Positions 12,595 to 27,100 are shown, counted from the first letter of the stretch. The stretch: 64,000 nucleotides of DNA from Euglena gracilis (GCA_039621445.1 CP154955.1:15002465-15066464), one strand, 5' to 3'. Notes: generated by a model not told the origin, from the letters alone. Numbers and translations: made by a program.

Positions 12595-12725
12595 AATACA
12601 CGTATACATATATATGCGTCACATAATATATATATATATATACATACATACATACATATATGTTAAATAATATAAAATAAATATAAAATAATATATACAT
12701 ATATATACACACACATGTATATATG
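12595..12725. repeat. AT-rich TATATA/TACATA tract
   Basis: Low-complexity TA sequence just downstream of the EFHC stop codon. A poly(A) signal could lie in it, but none stands out. Confidence 0.85.
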
Positions 12726-12743
12726 TAATACAGTTAATATACA

Positions 12744-13021
12744 TCAGCAGTAATTAATATACGGTGTGCTTGGCGTTGACACTGTGTGGGGAGGGGGACA
12801 TACGCCGCCCGTGGACAGCGCTCCAGTGGCCTTGCGAGTACAGGGCAGTTGGGCGATGAGAGAGAAGAAGTCTTGGGGGGACAGGCCCTCGGCCTCGAAG
12901 GCCTGATGTCGGCAAAAGACGTATCCTCCCACACTCCCATCCACCGACCCACCCAACCAAACCCACCCAGCCACCCACAACACAACACAAGACACGCACG
13001 CAGACAACACACATGCATGCG

Positions 13022-13056
<35 letters not shown>

Positions 13057-13068
13057 CCACATGCACAC

Positions 13069-13104
<36 letters not shown>

Positions 13105-15121
13105 TTGTTGTATAAATAATACACTTGTCAATATGATAATAACACGAAGAACACAGCACATTCACACAAGAACAGTGGCGGATGGATGAATGAAGCATGA
13201 GTCCTTGCTCACAGATGATGACCGAGAGAAAAGAGCCTTCAAACAAGCAGACCTCAACACAAACCGGGAAAATCCAAAGCAGGCAGAAAATGCCAACAAA
13301 AGGCGGAAGGGCAGCGGCGCCCAAACACACACCCGGGTGACTAGCTCGGCGGCCTTCAGCGTCATCACCAGCTGGCACCGCTCCTCCTTCAGCGCCACCA
13401 GCCGCGAGTCATCGCCCGGCCGGGGGGCCGCCTCCTGGGAATCAGACGGGGGAGAGGGGGATACCCCCCAAACCCAAAAAGTGGCCCCGCCAAGGTGAGC
13501 CATTTTCAGCCCAAAAATTGTCACCCCACAAAGATCAATCCATCGACCCATTGGTACCTTTGCAGGAAAATTGCCGGAATTGACAAAGATGTTTTTTTTT
13601 TTGTTCCAGAGCACCAGAAAGAAAACTTTGAACTTTTTTGGGGGTGGGTCCCTTGTTGTTCCCCCCCCTCCTGTCCGGCGGGTTGGTTCGGACCGTCCTT
13701 GGCAGGTGGGGGATGGTCCGACCACAGATTCGCTTAGTGTCCCCCCCGGGGGGGGGGGGGGGGCACTGTTCCCCGGGCCCAAACCAATCCACCCACTTTT
13801 TCGAAAATCCACCACCCAAATCCAGACAAAAAAAAGGCCAAAAACCGTCGAAAAAAATTTCATGGCCCGGCCTTTGGACGGGCAAAAGTCTAATTCACAT
13901 TTTGGGGGCCAAACACTTGGGTATACACCTCCATGGCTCGGTCCAAGTCGCCACTCACTGCCGTGAGAAACTCGCTCACCAGCACATGCCGGCCATGGTC
14001 TGCAAGCGAGATGAAACAGCCACCTTGAAGGGGGGCACGACTGGAGAAGCCGGCCAAGTGCTTGCTGGCATTACCAATGGCCCCCACCACAACTTTCAGA
14101 GTATCAGCATTCCCACCAGCGTCATTTCGGAGGGGGGGTTACTAGCAGTCTCCAAGAGTTTTATTCCGGGATATTGCGGTGACTTTCAGCTGAAAATGAC
14201 TGAGGGAAAAGGCACTAGAGTTTGGGGCTGGAATAAAAATTCTGCGCACAGGAGTGGCACAGACGCGGTTCTCGGACGATTGTCCTGCCCACCCGTTCGA
14301 AAACAACAGCGGGAGGCGGGGCGGCGGCCTGCGACACAGCGACTCTGAGGCCGCACCAGAGGGGCAATGGGTTCCTTTCCCACTTTTCAGCGGGGGAAGC
14401 AGGGGAGAGACATGGCATGAACCCAGGACCCCCCACCCATCCAGCAACGCCCCCAGACCTCATCCCTAGCCCTAACCCTAACCGTAACCACCCCAACAAT
14501 ATATACCAAACATAACCCAAACCCTAAACCCTTGCCTCTAATTAAGAATGTCCCCATTCCTAACAACCCCCTGCCCAACACCCCCCCCCCTGCCTTCGCC
14601 CGGTTTTTGACAATGTGGCAGGGCAATGCCCCCCAAAATCACCCGCAACTGCATTTCCTTGGCCCATTTTTGCCCATTTTTTTTGGCCCATCTGGCCCCC
14701 TGAGACAATCCGCCCTGCAGGGGAATCATTGCAAAAGCACTCTCAGAAATCGACACGGCTGGACACCCGCGTTGTACACCGTCAGGAAGTTGACCAACGC
14801 CTTGTCCTCGGGGCCAAGGTTGCACTGCGCACCGGCCCCGATGGCGTCGCTCAGGGAGGTGTGCTCGTCCACGGTGACGCCCCACCTACCGGCCGCGGTA
14901 TTGTGGGCCACTGATACTGATGACGTTTATGAGCATTTCAAAGAAGAATGGGGGGGTTTAACGTTCAGCAACACACGATGCCCCTGTTCTCCAAGAAATA
15001 CAAAATACCCATGTATGACAAAACAGGCAATAAAACCTCAAATTCGAAAAACTTTGTTTGAGGAATATCACCATACTATCATCATCATCATCATCATCAT
15101 CACCACCACCACCACCACCAC

Positions 15122-15169
<48 letters not shown>

Positions 15170-18100
15170 CATCATCATCATATGATGCATATATGGCTCA
15201 GTGACGAAGAAGAGGGTTCTGGCACTTCGGAGCTTCTCCGTGTGCAAATGAACGTTCCAAATCCTTTGCAGAGAGAAGACCTTGCGAGGGAACGGAGAAC
15301 TCAATAACAACAGGCGACAGCGCCAACCTGTCTACACACACACACACACACACCTGTCGAGGGCGTCCTCGAACGCCTCTGCGGTCACTCCAGGGGGCAG
15401 GCGGTCGCGGTGGTACCGGAAGCGGAGGGTCGCCGGGTCCAGGCCCACCACCTCATAGCCGTAACCGCACAGCTTGACCACTGCCCCGACGTGGAAATCG
15501 TCCCACTGAGGGCAGCGACCACATAAGTTGGACGGCTTGGCCGGACAAGGTTGGCATTGGTGCACGTCTCATTGCACGTGTTTGCGTGTGTGCGTGCTTG
15601 CGCTGCGATGGTGTGTGCATTGTGTGCGCGCACGCTAGTGTGTTGTGTGTTGTGTTGTGTTGTGTTGTGTTGTGTTGTGTTGTGTTGTGTTGTGCTGTGC
15701 TGTGTTGTGTTGTGTTGTGTTGTGTTGTGTTGTGTTGTGTTGTGCTGTGCTGTGTTGTGTTGTGTTGTGTTGTGTTGTGTTGTGTTGTGCTGTGCTGTGT
15801 TGTGTTGTGTTGTGCATTTTAGAATTTTCGACAAAAAATGCATTAGGGTAATATACTTACCTTTTGGAGCCACTTCTGAGAACCACCTAATAAAAAAGGT
15901 AAAATGATAGGAGCAGAAAATAAATAGAAAGGTGGCACTTATTCCTTTGCCCACACTCCAGGATGCAGCGGGCAAACGAGGCGGCACCTGGTAGAAAGAG
16001 GCCGGTCCCTCTCCGCTGGCCTTCTTCACCTTCTGCCGCCGCAGCAGTCGCCCAGAGCTACGGCCTAAACCGAGACGACCCATCAGTCATCACTGCACCT
16101 CCCCCCCCCCACCCCCTGGTCTACGGCGTTGACGAGACCGGCGACACCCATATCAATTGTATCGCATGCCCCGGAGAGAATACCAAACAAAATATAACGT
16201 TCATTCACGCATGTGCAAACACGAATTCGGATGTGGGAATGTGATTATGTGCCTCCCATATATATTTATGTGTGTATGCATGCATGCATGCATGCATGCA
16301 TGCATGCATGCATGCATGCATGCATGTATGTATGTATGTATGTATGTATGTATGTATGTATGTATGTATGTATGTATGTATGTATGTATGTATGTATGTA
16401 TGTATGTATGTATGTATGTATGTATGTATGTATGTATGTATGTATGTATGTATGTATGTATGTATGTATGTATGTATGTATGTCTGTATGCATGTATGTA
16501 TGTATGTATGTATGTATGTATGCATGTATGTATGTATGTATGTATGTATGTATGTATGCATGCATGTATGTATGTATGTATGTATGTATGTATGTATGTA
16601 TGTATGTATGTATGTATGTATGTATGTATGTATGTATGTATGTATGTATGTATGTATGTATGTATGTATGTATGTATGTATGTATGTATGTATGTATGTA
16701 TGTATGTATGTATGTATGTATGTATGTATGTATGTATGTATGTATGTATGTATGTATGTATGTATGTATGTATGTATGTATGAAGGTATGTATATGTGTG
16801 TGTGTATATGTATATGTACAAACCCCCCAGCTTTGTATTTGAGCAGTATTTCAATACCCTCAGGGGGGCTTCACATTTGGGGGGGAGGGGGCTTTACATT
16901 TGGAGGGAAAACAAACTTTTTGGGGGTGGCCTCGATGACCTTCGGTGGACTTCAATTGGGCTAAATACCGAGTTTGATTGCAAATTTTCGTTGTGCACTG
17001 CCCACTTTTCCCAAAAATGTGCGGTTATTGGCAGCCGCCAACTAAAGGACCCCCCCCCCCCGGGTCCTTTAGTTGGATCAGGGGGCGGCAAAATTTTTTT
17101 TTGCGCTAATGATGGAGTAGGGTTAGGGTTACGAATTCGGCCTGAATTCAGGCCTAACTTGTACACCTAACACTAATCTATGAGTTAGGCCTAACCACAA
17201 CCCTAAGTTGTAACCCTAACCCTATTCCTTCAATAACGCAAAATTTTTTTTGCCGCCCGGGGTCCTTAAGTTGGAGGCTGCCCAATTATTATCCAAAAAA
17301 ATGGAGCATTTCTGGTGAAAAAAAATCCAACAAAAAAACTTTCCTTTCCTTTTCCTGAATGGCACCATCGTCTGGCTCCACATCAGGGGGGGGGGGGCTT
17401 CATATTTGGGCGGCAAACCCGAACCCCCCTGGGGGGTTTTATATTTGGGAGGGGCTTTATATTTGGGACGGTTTGCATATTTTACCAACCCTGGGGTATC
17501 TTGTGCTTTGGGTGGTGGGGGGTTGCAATGGGCAGCAGGGGGGGGGGGCATCCCCCCGGGTGGTTGGTTGGATTTTGGACAGTGCTATAGCACACCCCCC
17601 CCCGGGGCCAAAAGTACCTCCAAAAATGGTCATTTTCAAGGGAATTGCCTGGCTTGGCCCGTGACCTTCCAAAAAAAATGAATGAGAATATACACAAAGC
17701 AAAGAACACATCCATACAATACACACGCACGCACGAACATTTAACTCACCCGTGAAGTGTTGGGGGTGAAAAACAAACCGGAATTGCGAGTTGTGGTCTC
17801 TGCCACCTGAACCGAGCCGTCCGTCATGTAAAATGTGATCACAAACCTGGGGTAAGGGGGGGGGCATGGCATGTATCCATCAATCCATCTGTTCACACTG
17901 CAAGATACAGGCACAGACCAAACAGATGAACAGGCAGAAAGACAGAAGAACTGCCTCTTTCCAGGTCTGCAAACACACACATGCCTCTCCCCTGTCCAAA
18001 GAACTGCAATTTGCACATCATGCCACTGACAGTGCTGTGCCACAGAATGCTTAAAGCAGTTTGGATGCTTAAAGAAAAGGAAACATGTCGCCGACAGAAA

Positions 18101-21100
18101 TTCGTGCCGGGGATGCACTGCGCCTTGGATGAAAGGAGGTACCAGTCAACTCAAGCTTCTGTTGCTTTACTGGTTTTTGGCATACATTCAGAATTTCTTA
18201 GTTCAGTCGGCATCAGGCGGCCCACCAAAATCCAAGTTCTGTCGGGTGGGCTGTGTAGTATCCAAGAATGGCTTTGCCGCTGTTGGTGTTTGAGTGCAAA
18301 GCACGTGTTTTTTTTTAACCAGGTTGTACCCCCCCCAAGCATGAATGAGTGCCCCGGAACCCAAAAATCCTCCCGCATTGCCACCGCTGCGGCTCCGGCA
18401 GAGTGGGGCATGTTTCTTCAAAGCCCCGCATTTTGCGCCAGGCGGAAAACCATTCATTTTGGCCATTCCACTGTTTAGGTAGGGGGTCCCCCCCCGTTGA
18501 CCACGGAGGGGTCTGGACCAACCCCCGCCCATCCTGGCGGCAAACCCTGGGGCTCCCCCCCCCCCCCCCCCCGAACTGCCACCCCCCCCCCCGAACTTCC
18601 CCGGTGACAGAAAACGGCCCCATTCCCAACCACCACAACACCTCCGGCTGGCCTCCTCCTCTGTGGGGGGTCGGTGGCGCTGAGCGCTGAAGCGCAGGAT
18701 GCAGCTGGCCCACCGGTCGCCGGCAGCCGCTTCGTTCCATCGCGGCCACACAACCCGCACGGGCTCCCGCTGAGTCGCACCCACACCCAAGCCGAGCTGT
18801 CGGGCCAACCAGGCCTAGACCCAGAGCACACCATTACTTAGTGACCCCCCCCCCGGGGGTCACTTTCCACTCTGAAAAAACCAGTCAGTCACTTTCCCCA
18901 AAAAACCAGTCAGTCGCTTTACCCACCCAGGGGAGGGGGGAACGGTCACTCTTGAATGCGCTTATGTTGGCAAGGCAATATTGCCAAAAAGTCTCAAAAT
19001 CCAAAAAAAATTCCAGCTCCTTTGGCGCCAGGCCAGCCACTTTCAATTTTCGGCCGACCCCCCCCCCCAGGGGGATCTTGGCCAGAAAACCAGTCAGTCA
19101 CTCTGAAAAAACCAGTCAGTCACCCCCCGGGGGGGGGGGGGACAGAGACGGAGACCAGCAGCGGAAAACGCGACTCCGATGCCTCTGTAGGGGGGCATGG
19201 CGCTTCGTGCGACCGCCCGGGGGATATGGCAGGGGGGCCTTCGGGCTCGCCGGCTTAGTAGGAGCGCACCCCCCAGCAACGCAACCCCAAAGGGGAAGCC
19301 AGCAGAGGGACCCACCCGCGAGGCAGAGGACCGCCCAAACCAACCACAAACAGGGCATGGAGCGCGGGTACCAGTATGTAAGGAACTACTGGCATCCAGC
19401 AGCACACTACCCACCCGCCACCCGCCCTAAGGCCGAGATTTGGTAACCCGGGTTTACCGAAGCTGCGGGACCGTGAGGCCACACTGGAATTTTTCAAGTC
19501 ATGGTGTTGTGCCCGCACCATGCATTCCCCACACAGAAAAGTGGGAAGAGGGCAGGAGGCAAGAGCAGCACTGGGGCGCAAGGGTGTGGACCCACCCACG
19601 GGAACCACGCCAGCGCTGGAATTACGCCAGAGTTGCTCACCCGGCCAGGCGGAGCAACAAAAGAGCACTGGTGTAAGGGGTACCTGGCCACTCACCACAC
19701 AGCAAGCTGGGCCAGAAGCGAAGTTAGTGCCGGCCATAAACAGACAAGAAGCCTTAGTGCAACTAGGGGGGGGACAGGTGGTAAGCAATGGTATGGCCCA
19801 GAGCCACCACAATCAAGCACACAAACGCCGCCACCGCTGCGCGGCAGCCGCACGAACAACACCACAGCGCCGGGCACACCAAAAAGATGAAACCGAACCA
19901 CACACCCATCCGTGCCCCCGAAGGGTTTCAAAAAAAAAACACCGCGCGGGCGAACGGCTGGCCCCAGTGCCGAACGTCCCTCAGCGGCGGCTTCAGCACC
20001 AGGCGGTGGCGGTTGTGGAGCACGTCCTCCTCGCTGCCGAAGGCGGTGAACATGGCCGGCGGCTGTGGCGGGGGCCAAGGCCGCCCGTGCCAGTGCGAAC
20101 ACTTCGAGCACACTGGCTGACTGGGGTGGCGCATAGCTCTCGGCACGGAGGTTGGCCGATCACGGCACGATACAAATTGTAGAAAATACAATTGGAGAGT
20201 CTTCCTCAATAAAATATAACAAAATATAAAAATAAATGAATATAAACATATAAATATATACATATATTTATATATGTATATATACTATATATATAGTATA
20301 TATATATACATATATATATTCTATATATGCATATAGAAATACTTATTTATTTATGTTTTTATTTATTTATTTATTATAATAATATTATTATGTGTATTTT
20401 ATATATTATTTCATTTTGTAATATATAATAACTAAATAAAATAATTATCATGCAATATAACATGTATAATAATGTAACACAATAAATGTATACAGGTTGC
20501 AAATGTCACATAATAAGTAAAAATATACCGAAGCATTCGGACAGATGTGAGGGGTGAAATTGACAGAAAGAACCGAAACAAACATTGCAGGCACAATCCC
20601 ATACCTCCTCCCTCTCCCCCACCGGTTTGCGCCGGGTGGAGAAGGCGTTGTCCTCTAGCAATTCCATCCGTGGCCGCAATTCGGACGGTGCCACAGCGAC
20701 GCGCGGGGGTCCGAACCCCCCTCCAGTCCAGGGAGGGGGGACACCCCCACCTAAACCCCGTACGGCAACCTAAACCCATATGTCCTCCTTCTATCGAACC
20801 CTGTCCCCCCTCTCCACTGCTCCAACTCAAAAACCTTCAAAACTTCGTCGTACATCCCACAGGTTGCTCTGGACCCTGGATGGGCACATAATCAGCCGTC
20901 ACAGACATCAAACACAGTTGGAGACAGGCTTTACTTTAACTGACCCAGCCGCAACTATCCCACTTTTTTGCGTTAACTCACACGCCCCCCCCCCCAAACG
21001 ACCTGTGCAGCCATCGTTCCATCCAGCAACTGCCAAGCAACGCCAGTGGACCATTTTCGGGCGTTCCATTTGCCCTCGTTTGTCGCTGTGAGGCCGGCCC

Positions 21101-24100
21101 GACCGCCCAATCCAAACGGATGGCAACCCCGGCGTCAGCCCCGCTGTGGGCCGGAGGGTGCGCCGGTACCAGTCGCGCGTGAACCCGTCGGCGTCGTACA
21201 GCAGCAGCCGCCGCCCCCACGCCACCACGGTTTGCCCTGCGCCGCCGTGGTCCGTGGCGGGGGTGGGGGGGCGGGTGTGGCGGGCAGAGCGGAAATCCAG
21301 TACACCCCCCCAATAGAAACACGGGGCTGCTGCAAACACAGGGTTCAAATAAAAGTGCACCCCCACCCGCCGCCAAAGGCGGTGGTCCGCTGCGGGTGCA
21401 CTCCCAATTTGATGGTGGCTCTAATGGAAATCAAAATCACGCGGGCAGGGTCTGAATAGAAGCGCAGCTCCCGCTGCCAGAGGAGGCTGTCCGCCATAAT
21501 TGCACCCGTGCTTCAATTGGGGGGGGGGGAGGTTACTGGCTATCGACCCCATCTTGAAAGGGGCTGACCCTGTCAGGCTGCATTCGACCAACACGGGGGG
21601 GGGGGGGTCTCGGTGTGCCCTGGAGTGCCTGGGCAGGCAGGTATTACCCCCACCCCGAGGGGGGGGGTTGGTGCCAGCCTGGTTATGGGCCATAAAGTGC
21701 CCCAAAATAGGCTTTTCTGAGATTCTGGCAGCGGAAGGCCAAAGACGCTGGAAGTGCCTTGGCCGAGGGCACAAGCACTTTTGACCCCCTCCCCTCCCCC
21801 AGGGGGTGCCTGCCCACATGCACGCTCCCTGGGGTGGGGTCAGCCTCGCCTCACAATTCAGCCTGGACCCCTGACCCTGATTGACACCGTGGCCCTGTTG
21901 TGGTGCCAACCCGCCCCTTCAACTCCGCACCCTTGGGTCAAGGTCGCAGGCGATGCATATGGAGGGGGGAAGAGTTCGGCGGCACACCGACACCCAAGTC
22001 CGCCGCCTGGTAGAAGTCGGCGGCCCCCGCCGTGGGAGGACCATGGCTGTGGGAAAGAGGGGGGCCTGTTCTTCCCACCCCCTCCTCCCCGTTGATGAAC
22101 GACGGCCCAAAGGGGAACCCCCAGTTTGTGTTCAAACTTTGAGTCGCACACAAACACCCACATCCAGTCACGCACAGTCACGCCCAGTCATTTCATGGGT
22201 GCTTGGCTGTGCAAACTGTCCACCAAACCTCACCCGGTACACTCATCTGGAATCACCTGCGGCTTTCGTTATGGACTGAACGGGCACAAATAGACGTGGC
22301 TGGGAGGCTGGGGTAACGATAACCGTACAGGACCTGAAGGGGGTGTTCTGCGGGGGCACGTCCCCCCTCGGCAGGCGGCACCGGGCCATCGCGAGGCGGA
22401 ATGGGTCGACGCCGGCGTTGGGGGGCAGCTCCTCCGACAACTGCGCAGGCCGCGGGGGGTGGAGGACCCATGGTCGCGCGCAGGTCACCCATGGTCACAC
22501 GCAGGTCATGGGAATGCGTCCAGCCGACAACAGGGTGGTGAGAAAAGCAACAAGCTGGGGTAACGTGTTTGGTGGGGGGGGGGGGGGGGTTGCCCCCAGT
22601 GGCGCACGGAACAAATGTCACATTGCAACCCTTCTCTCGCGCCCCCTGCGTGCCACTTGTGCATAAATTTCGCGCCCGACAGAAACAAACTGCTGCAGTC
22701 TCAGGGACACCAGATCCCCCCTGGGTAAAAAAAAGTTATGAAACTGTACCATCACTGGCCACGAGCCACTGGCCCCTTGGGGGGGGGGGGGGGCTGACGG
22801 GCTTCTCGAGGAAATTGATGTACTTTTGGAAATGAGAAACCAACCACCCATCCTCAAAAAAAAAAAGCTGCGCACTGCAGGGGAGAGGACACATGCCACA
22901 AAAGTGCTGTCTGCGGGAAAGAACTTCAACGTATACCGCAGCAGATCTCCTCCAGTGCCTGGGGCGAGCATGGCACAACAGTGGGCCTCCGTCCTTGACA
23001 TTCCAGTGAGAGGCTTTCTGCAACACAGCCGGCCTGACTTTCGGGCGTGGGCTGCCCGAATAATAATGCGGGCCGTGGCCATATCTCCTTCTTCGGGGGT
23101 TGCAGCGCGTTGCTTTAGCACCTCCCTCCCCACCTCACCTTCAAAGATCCAAAAAAAAATGTCTCCATCCTGCTATGAATGATCTGTCTATTCTTCTTTC
23201 TAATCTTCTAGTTTCTCAGCAGCGTGAAAAAAAATTGCAAAGAAGCCTCAAAAAGCAAAACAGACTGGGGAAAATTATAATTAGCAAATTGCAAATAAAA
23301 AAGAATGAATGTGGACGGTTTAGCAATTAGAAAATTGCAAAAAAATGAGGATTCGTTTTCACTTGATTTTCACCTCTTGGCGGGTTCACTTTGGCAAAGA
23401 TCCTTCCAAATTGGAGGCTGGTGGAAAAGACCAACCAATGACGTCTTGAGCCTCAATTTGGTGAGGGGTCCAGGACACCCATGCCACCTCCTCCTACCCA
23501 CCTTAACATAAACAGGGGGGGGGATTGGTATGGGCCTCGAAAAAATTGCAGACAATTTGCAGAAAAATTGCGGAAATTTCAGTTTTGGGAATCTGTGAAC
23601 TTCTGATGGAGGGGACTTAGAAAAATTTCACATTTCTTGTCATTTTGCAACATTGGCATATTATTAGCTGTTATTCACGTTCCCCCAAAAAACATGCTTT
23701 TGTAATTTTAGGAACATGCTGATTTCAGAAATATGGAATTTGCTGGCTGAAAAAAAAAACTGAAAATAAAAATGACGAAAAATCTGTTCTCAGCAAAAAT
23801 CCAGTCCAGGATGCAAAATTTTGCTAATCGAAGTTACTCCCTGCGGAAATTGGGTCAAACCTGGAAAAAGAGCCAAGAAATTGCCAAATTCTGTCAAAAT
23901 TTGTAAAATTTGGCAAATTTCCGCAAATTTGCAACAAAATAGCAAAAAAAGCGGTTCCCTTGTGAAAAATTCAAAGAATGGCTAGAACTCATTTCGCATT
24001 CTGGTCAGTTTCATGCAGAAATAATGCGGCGAGGGAAAAAAATTGTGGAAAAAAATGCGGAAAACTGCGGAAATCGCGGGGAAAATGTGGGAAATTGCGG

Positions 24101-27100
24101 AAATTTCAGAGAAATTGCGGTATCAATTTCCCCCCTCTGACTTAAATCCTTGCCTGTAAATGAGCCTGGCTGCAAACAGGAAAGAATGGCCAGGCAATCC
24201 ACCGAAGCTGACCCTCCGAAATGCGCTGCCCCATTCTGTGCCGGTGTCAGCCTGCAAACACCACAGGGGGTGAACACTTTCGAGGGAAAATTGCACAAAC
24301 TCCATTTGATTTCGAACTTTTTTTTTTGGCCATGACCAAAAATGACCACCAAAATGACCAACGAGTGTACAGGAAGGCCTTGTGGGGGGCCACCCAAGAG
24401 GTGGCAGGCTTCGATATGGTCCGGACCCCCTCCGGTCCAGGAGGGGGGGGTGGGGGTCCCACCTAAGCCCCATACACCCTCCTTATGAGAGGTGGGTTCG
24501 ACTTTGGTTCTCATTCCTGGAGCGGGATGGACGGCCGGGTAAAAGGTGGGTGGGGGGTCTCAACACTCCTGTCGTCAAGGAAAGGGGGGGGGGGGGGAAG
24601 GGAAACCCACCTGAACCCCGGACCATACCATTGATACCGTTGGTACCGACCCTTCCGGGCGTCAGGTGTCACTTTCGAAAAACCAGTTGGTTGTTGTTGT
24701 TTTGTTTTGTACAAACCCTAAACCCAGCCACACCTCGGCAATCCCATGCTGCACTGAACCGCAGCACCGCGCCGTCGTCCTCCCCCGGCGGTCGTCTTGG
24801 TCGGGCAACTGGGTACCGCACAGGACTGCCCCAGCCCAGGCTGCTCTCTGGCGCTGCAGCGAAGGGAAAGGGGGGGGGAGCTCCCCGCGACCTATATGTA
24901 CATATGTATGCATGTATACATATATGCATATATACATATATACATATATACATATATACATATATATACTTATATACTTATATATACATGTACACATGTA
25001 TACAATATACAATATACAATATATGCATGTATACATATATGCATATATACATATATACACATATACTTATATATACATGTACACATGTACACATGTATAC
25101 AATATACATGTACATATATACATGTGTACATATATGCATACATGCATATATATACATATATGCAATATACAATATACAGTATATACCTGTATACATATAT
25201 GCATATATACATATATATGCATATATGCAATATACAATATACAATATACATATATACATGTATACATATATACAATATACATATATTACATATATAAATA
25301 TATATACATATATATATATATATATAAATGCATACATACATTTATATGCATATTTGTACATATATGCATAAATGGACATATATGTGCCTGGTCTGCGAGG
25401 TTGCACAGACACGCACAGAAGACATCACCCATACAAACTCCCCACAGAATGGGCACCTCCCACGGGTCCGACTGCGGCTGTCCAATTAAGATTCCCGCTC
25501 AATTTTTTGAGCGTATCACAGGATAGTTTTCCAAGGTGGCCGTTTCTGTACTTCAGGCTTGCGTCAAGCCCCCCCCCCCCCCGGAAAAATCTGGCAGACG
25601 TCGCCGTTGCTGTTCAAAACCCCGGCCAGAACAGCCTGCGGACATGGCACTGTGCGACTGGACGGGGGGGGGGGGGGCATGGGGGGTCGTATGGTGGACC
25701 CAATTCCCACATTTCGACTTTTCGGTCCCGTGCCGCCGTGGAAACATCGAGTCCAGACAATTGTTCGCCGGATTCGGGGAGGCTGCGTTTGGGAACATGG
25801 GTAGGCTTAGGATCGGCACGCCGAAAATTAGCCATATTTAGGAACAAAATTGGGCCAGAAGTTATGCCCCCCCCCCAAGTTTGGGAAGATTTTTAGACCT
25901 CAATTTTGCCTCAGTTTTGCCCGGATTCAGCATAAATTCGACGGAAGTTGGCCTGGAGGGCCTAACTTATTCCTAAATTCCTGAAAAATGGGGATAAAAT
26001 GGGGACCCTACGGAAGTCCGGCCATAACCCTAACCCTATCCCAAACAAAACCACGACTTTCCAGGGAAATGGGAACCGAGTTTCGCCATTCAACCCCAGG
26101 AAAAAGTTTGGAGAAGAGACATATTCCAAAGGGGGAGGGTTCAGTGTTCCAGGGTACTGCTTAAAAATCCACCTGTGACCGACCAGATTTATACACACAC
26201 AGAAAAGAAATTCTGTTGGACCGTACACAGTTAAAAACGGTGAAGGTTTTGGAATTGGGCCCCTGCCTTGGAGATTCTCCTCGCCCTCTGGGGGGAGGGC
26301 AAGCAGAATCTTGGTGTGCACATATCGGGGTGTTACAAAAATACTATATTCTTCATGCACTACTCTACATACACATACAAACACTACGAATATCACCATT
26401 TGAAACATTCGCAAGCACTCAAAAAACAATCGACTGCATTATAAATTGATGGGACTTATTTTTTTCAGGGCAGAGCTTGAGGAAAAAAACCCTTGGGCCC
26501 CCACAGCCAAATGTAGCACACCACGGTCTGTGGTCCCGGTCACTTGGCGGCGGTGTGTCGGCGGCTGGCCGCCAATCCAGAAGCCGCTGGGACCGTCCGC
26601 CTCCTCCGGATATGGCTGCAAGGAAGGAGGTCGGGGGCACACACCACTCCTGAACAAAACAGCTCCCCCCCATTAATGAATTCTGAAAGACCCTTTCCCT
26701 GTCTTAAGAAAAAAACCCTGCAAAATCGTTAAAAAAAATGATTAGGATTAAAATACCCCCCACACCAGGCTGGAGGACATGGGGATGGAAATTTCGCATT
26801 CAAGCTGGCTCCCGAAAGAGATAGGCCAAAATCAAAGGGGAGTGTGGGAAAGGCTTGAAAGGCCTGGAAGGTTGGTGTACCTATGTACTGGTGACTTTGG
26901 CGATGCGTTTCAGCCAATAAGAACGTCTGGTACAGAGGTGCTCTTTTTGGACCTGGGGGGGTGTGGGGGTCTGGCACCAACCCACCCACCCACCCACCCA
27001 CCTGGGGGGGGGGTTTGCAGGGACCCACTTTAGGGTAATTTTGGGGTCCAAAAATCTTTTGGGGTGCTTCCCCTCCAAAAATCCCTCCCTCCGGGCCGGG

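Noticed and set aside
16157-16964. Long ORFs of Met-Tyr-Val-Cys and His-Thr-Tyr-Ile repeats
   Set aside because: Produced by the TGTA tetranucleotide array, open in every frame.
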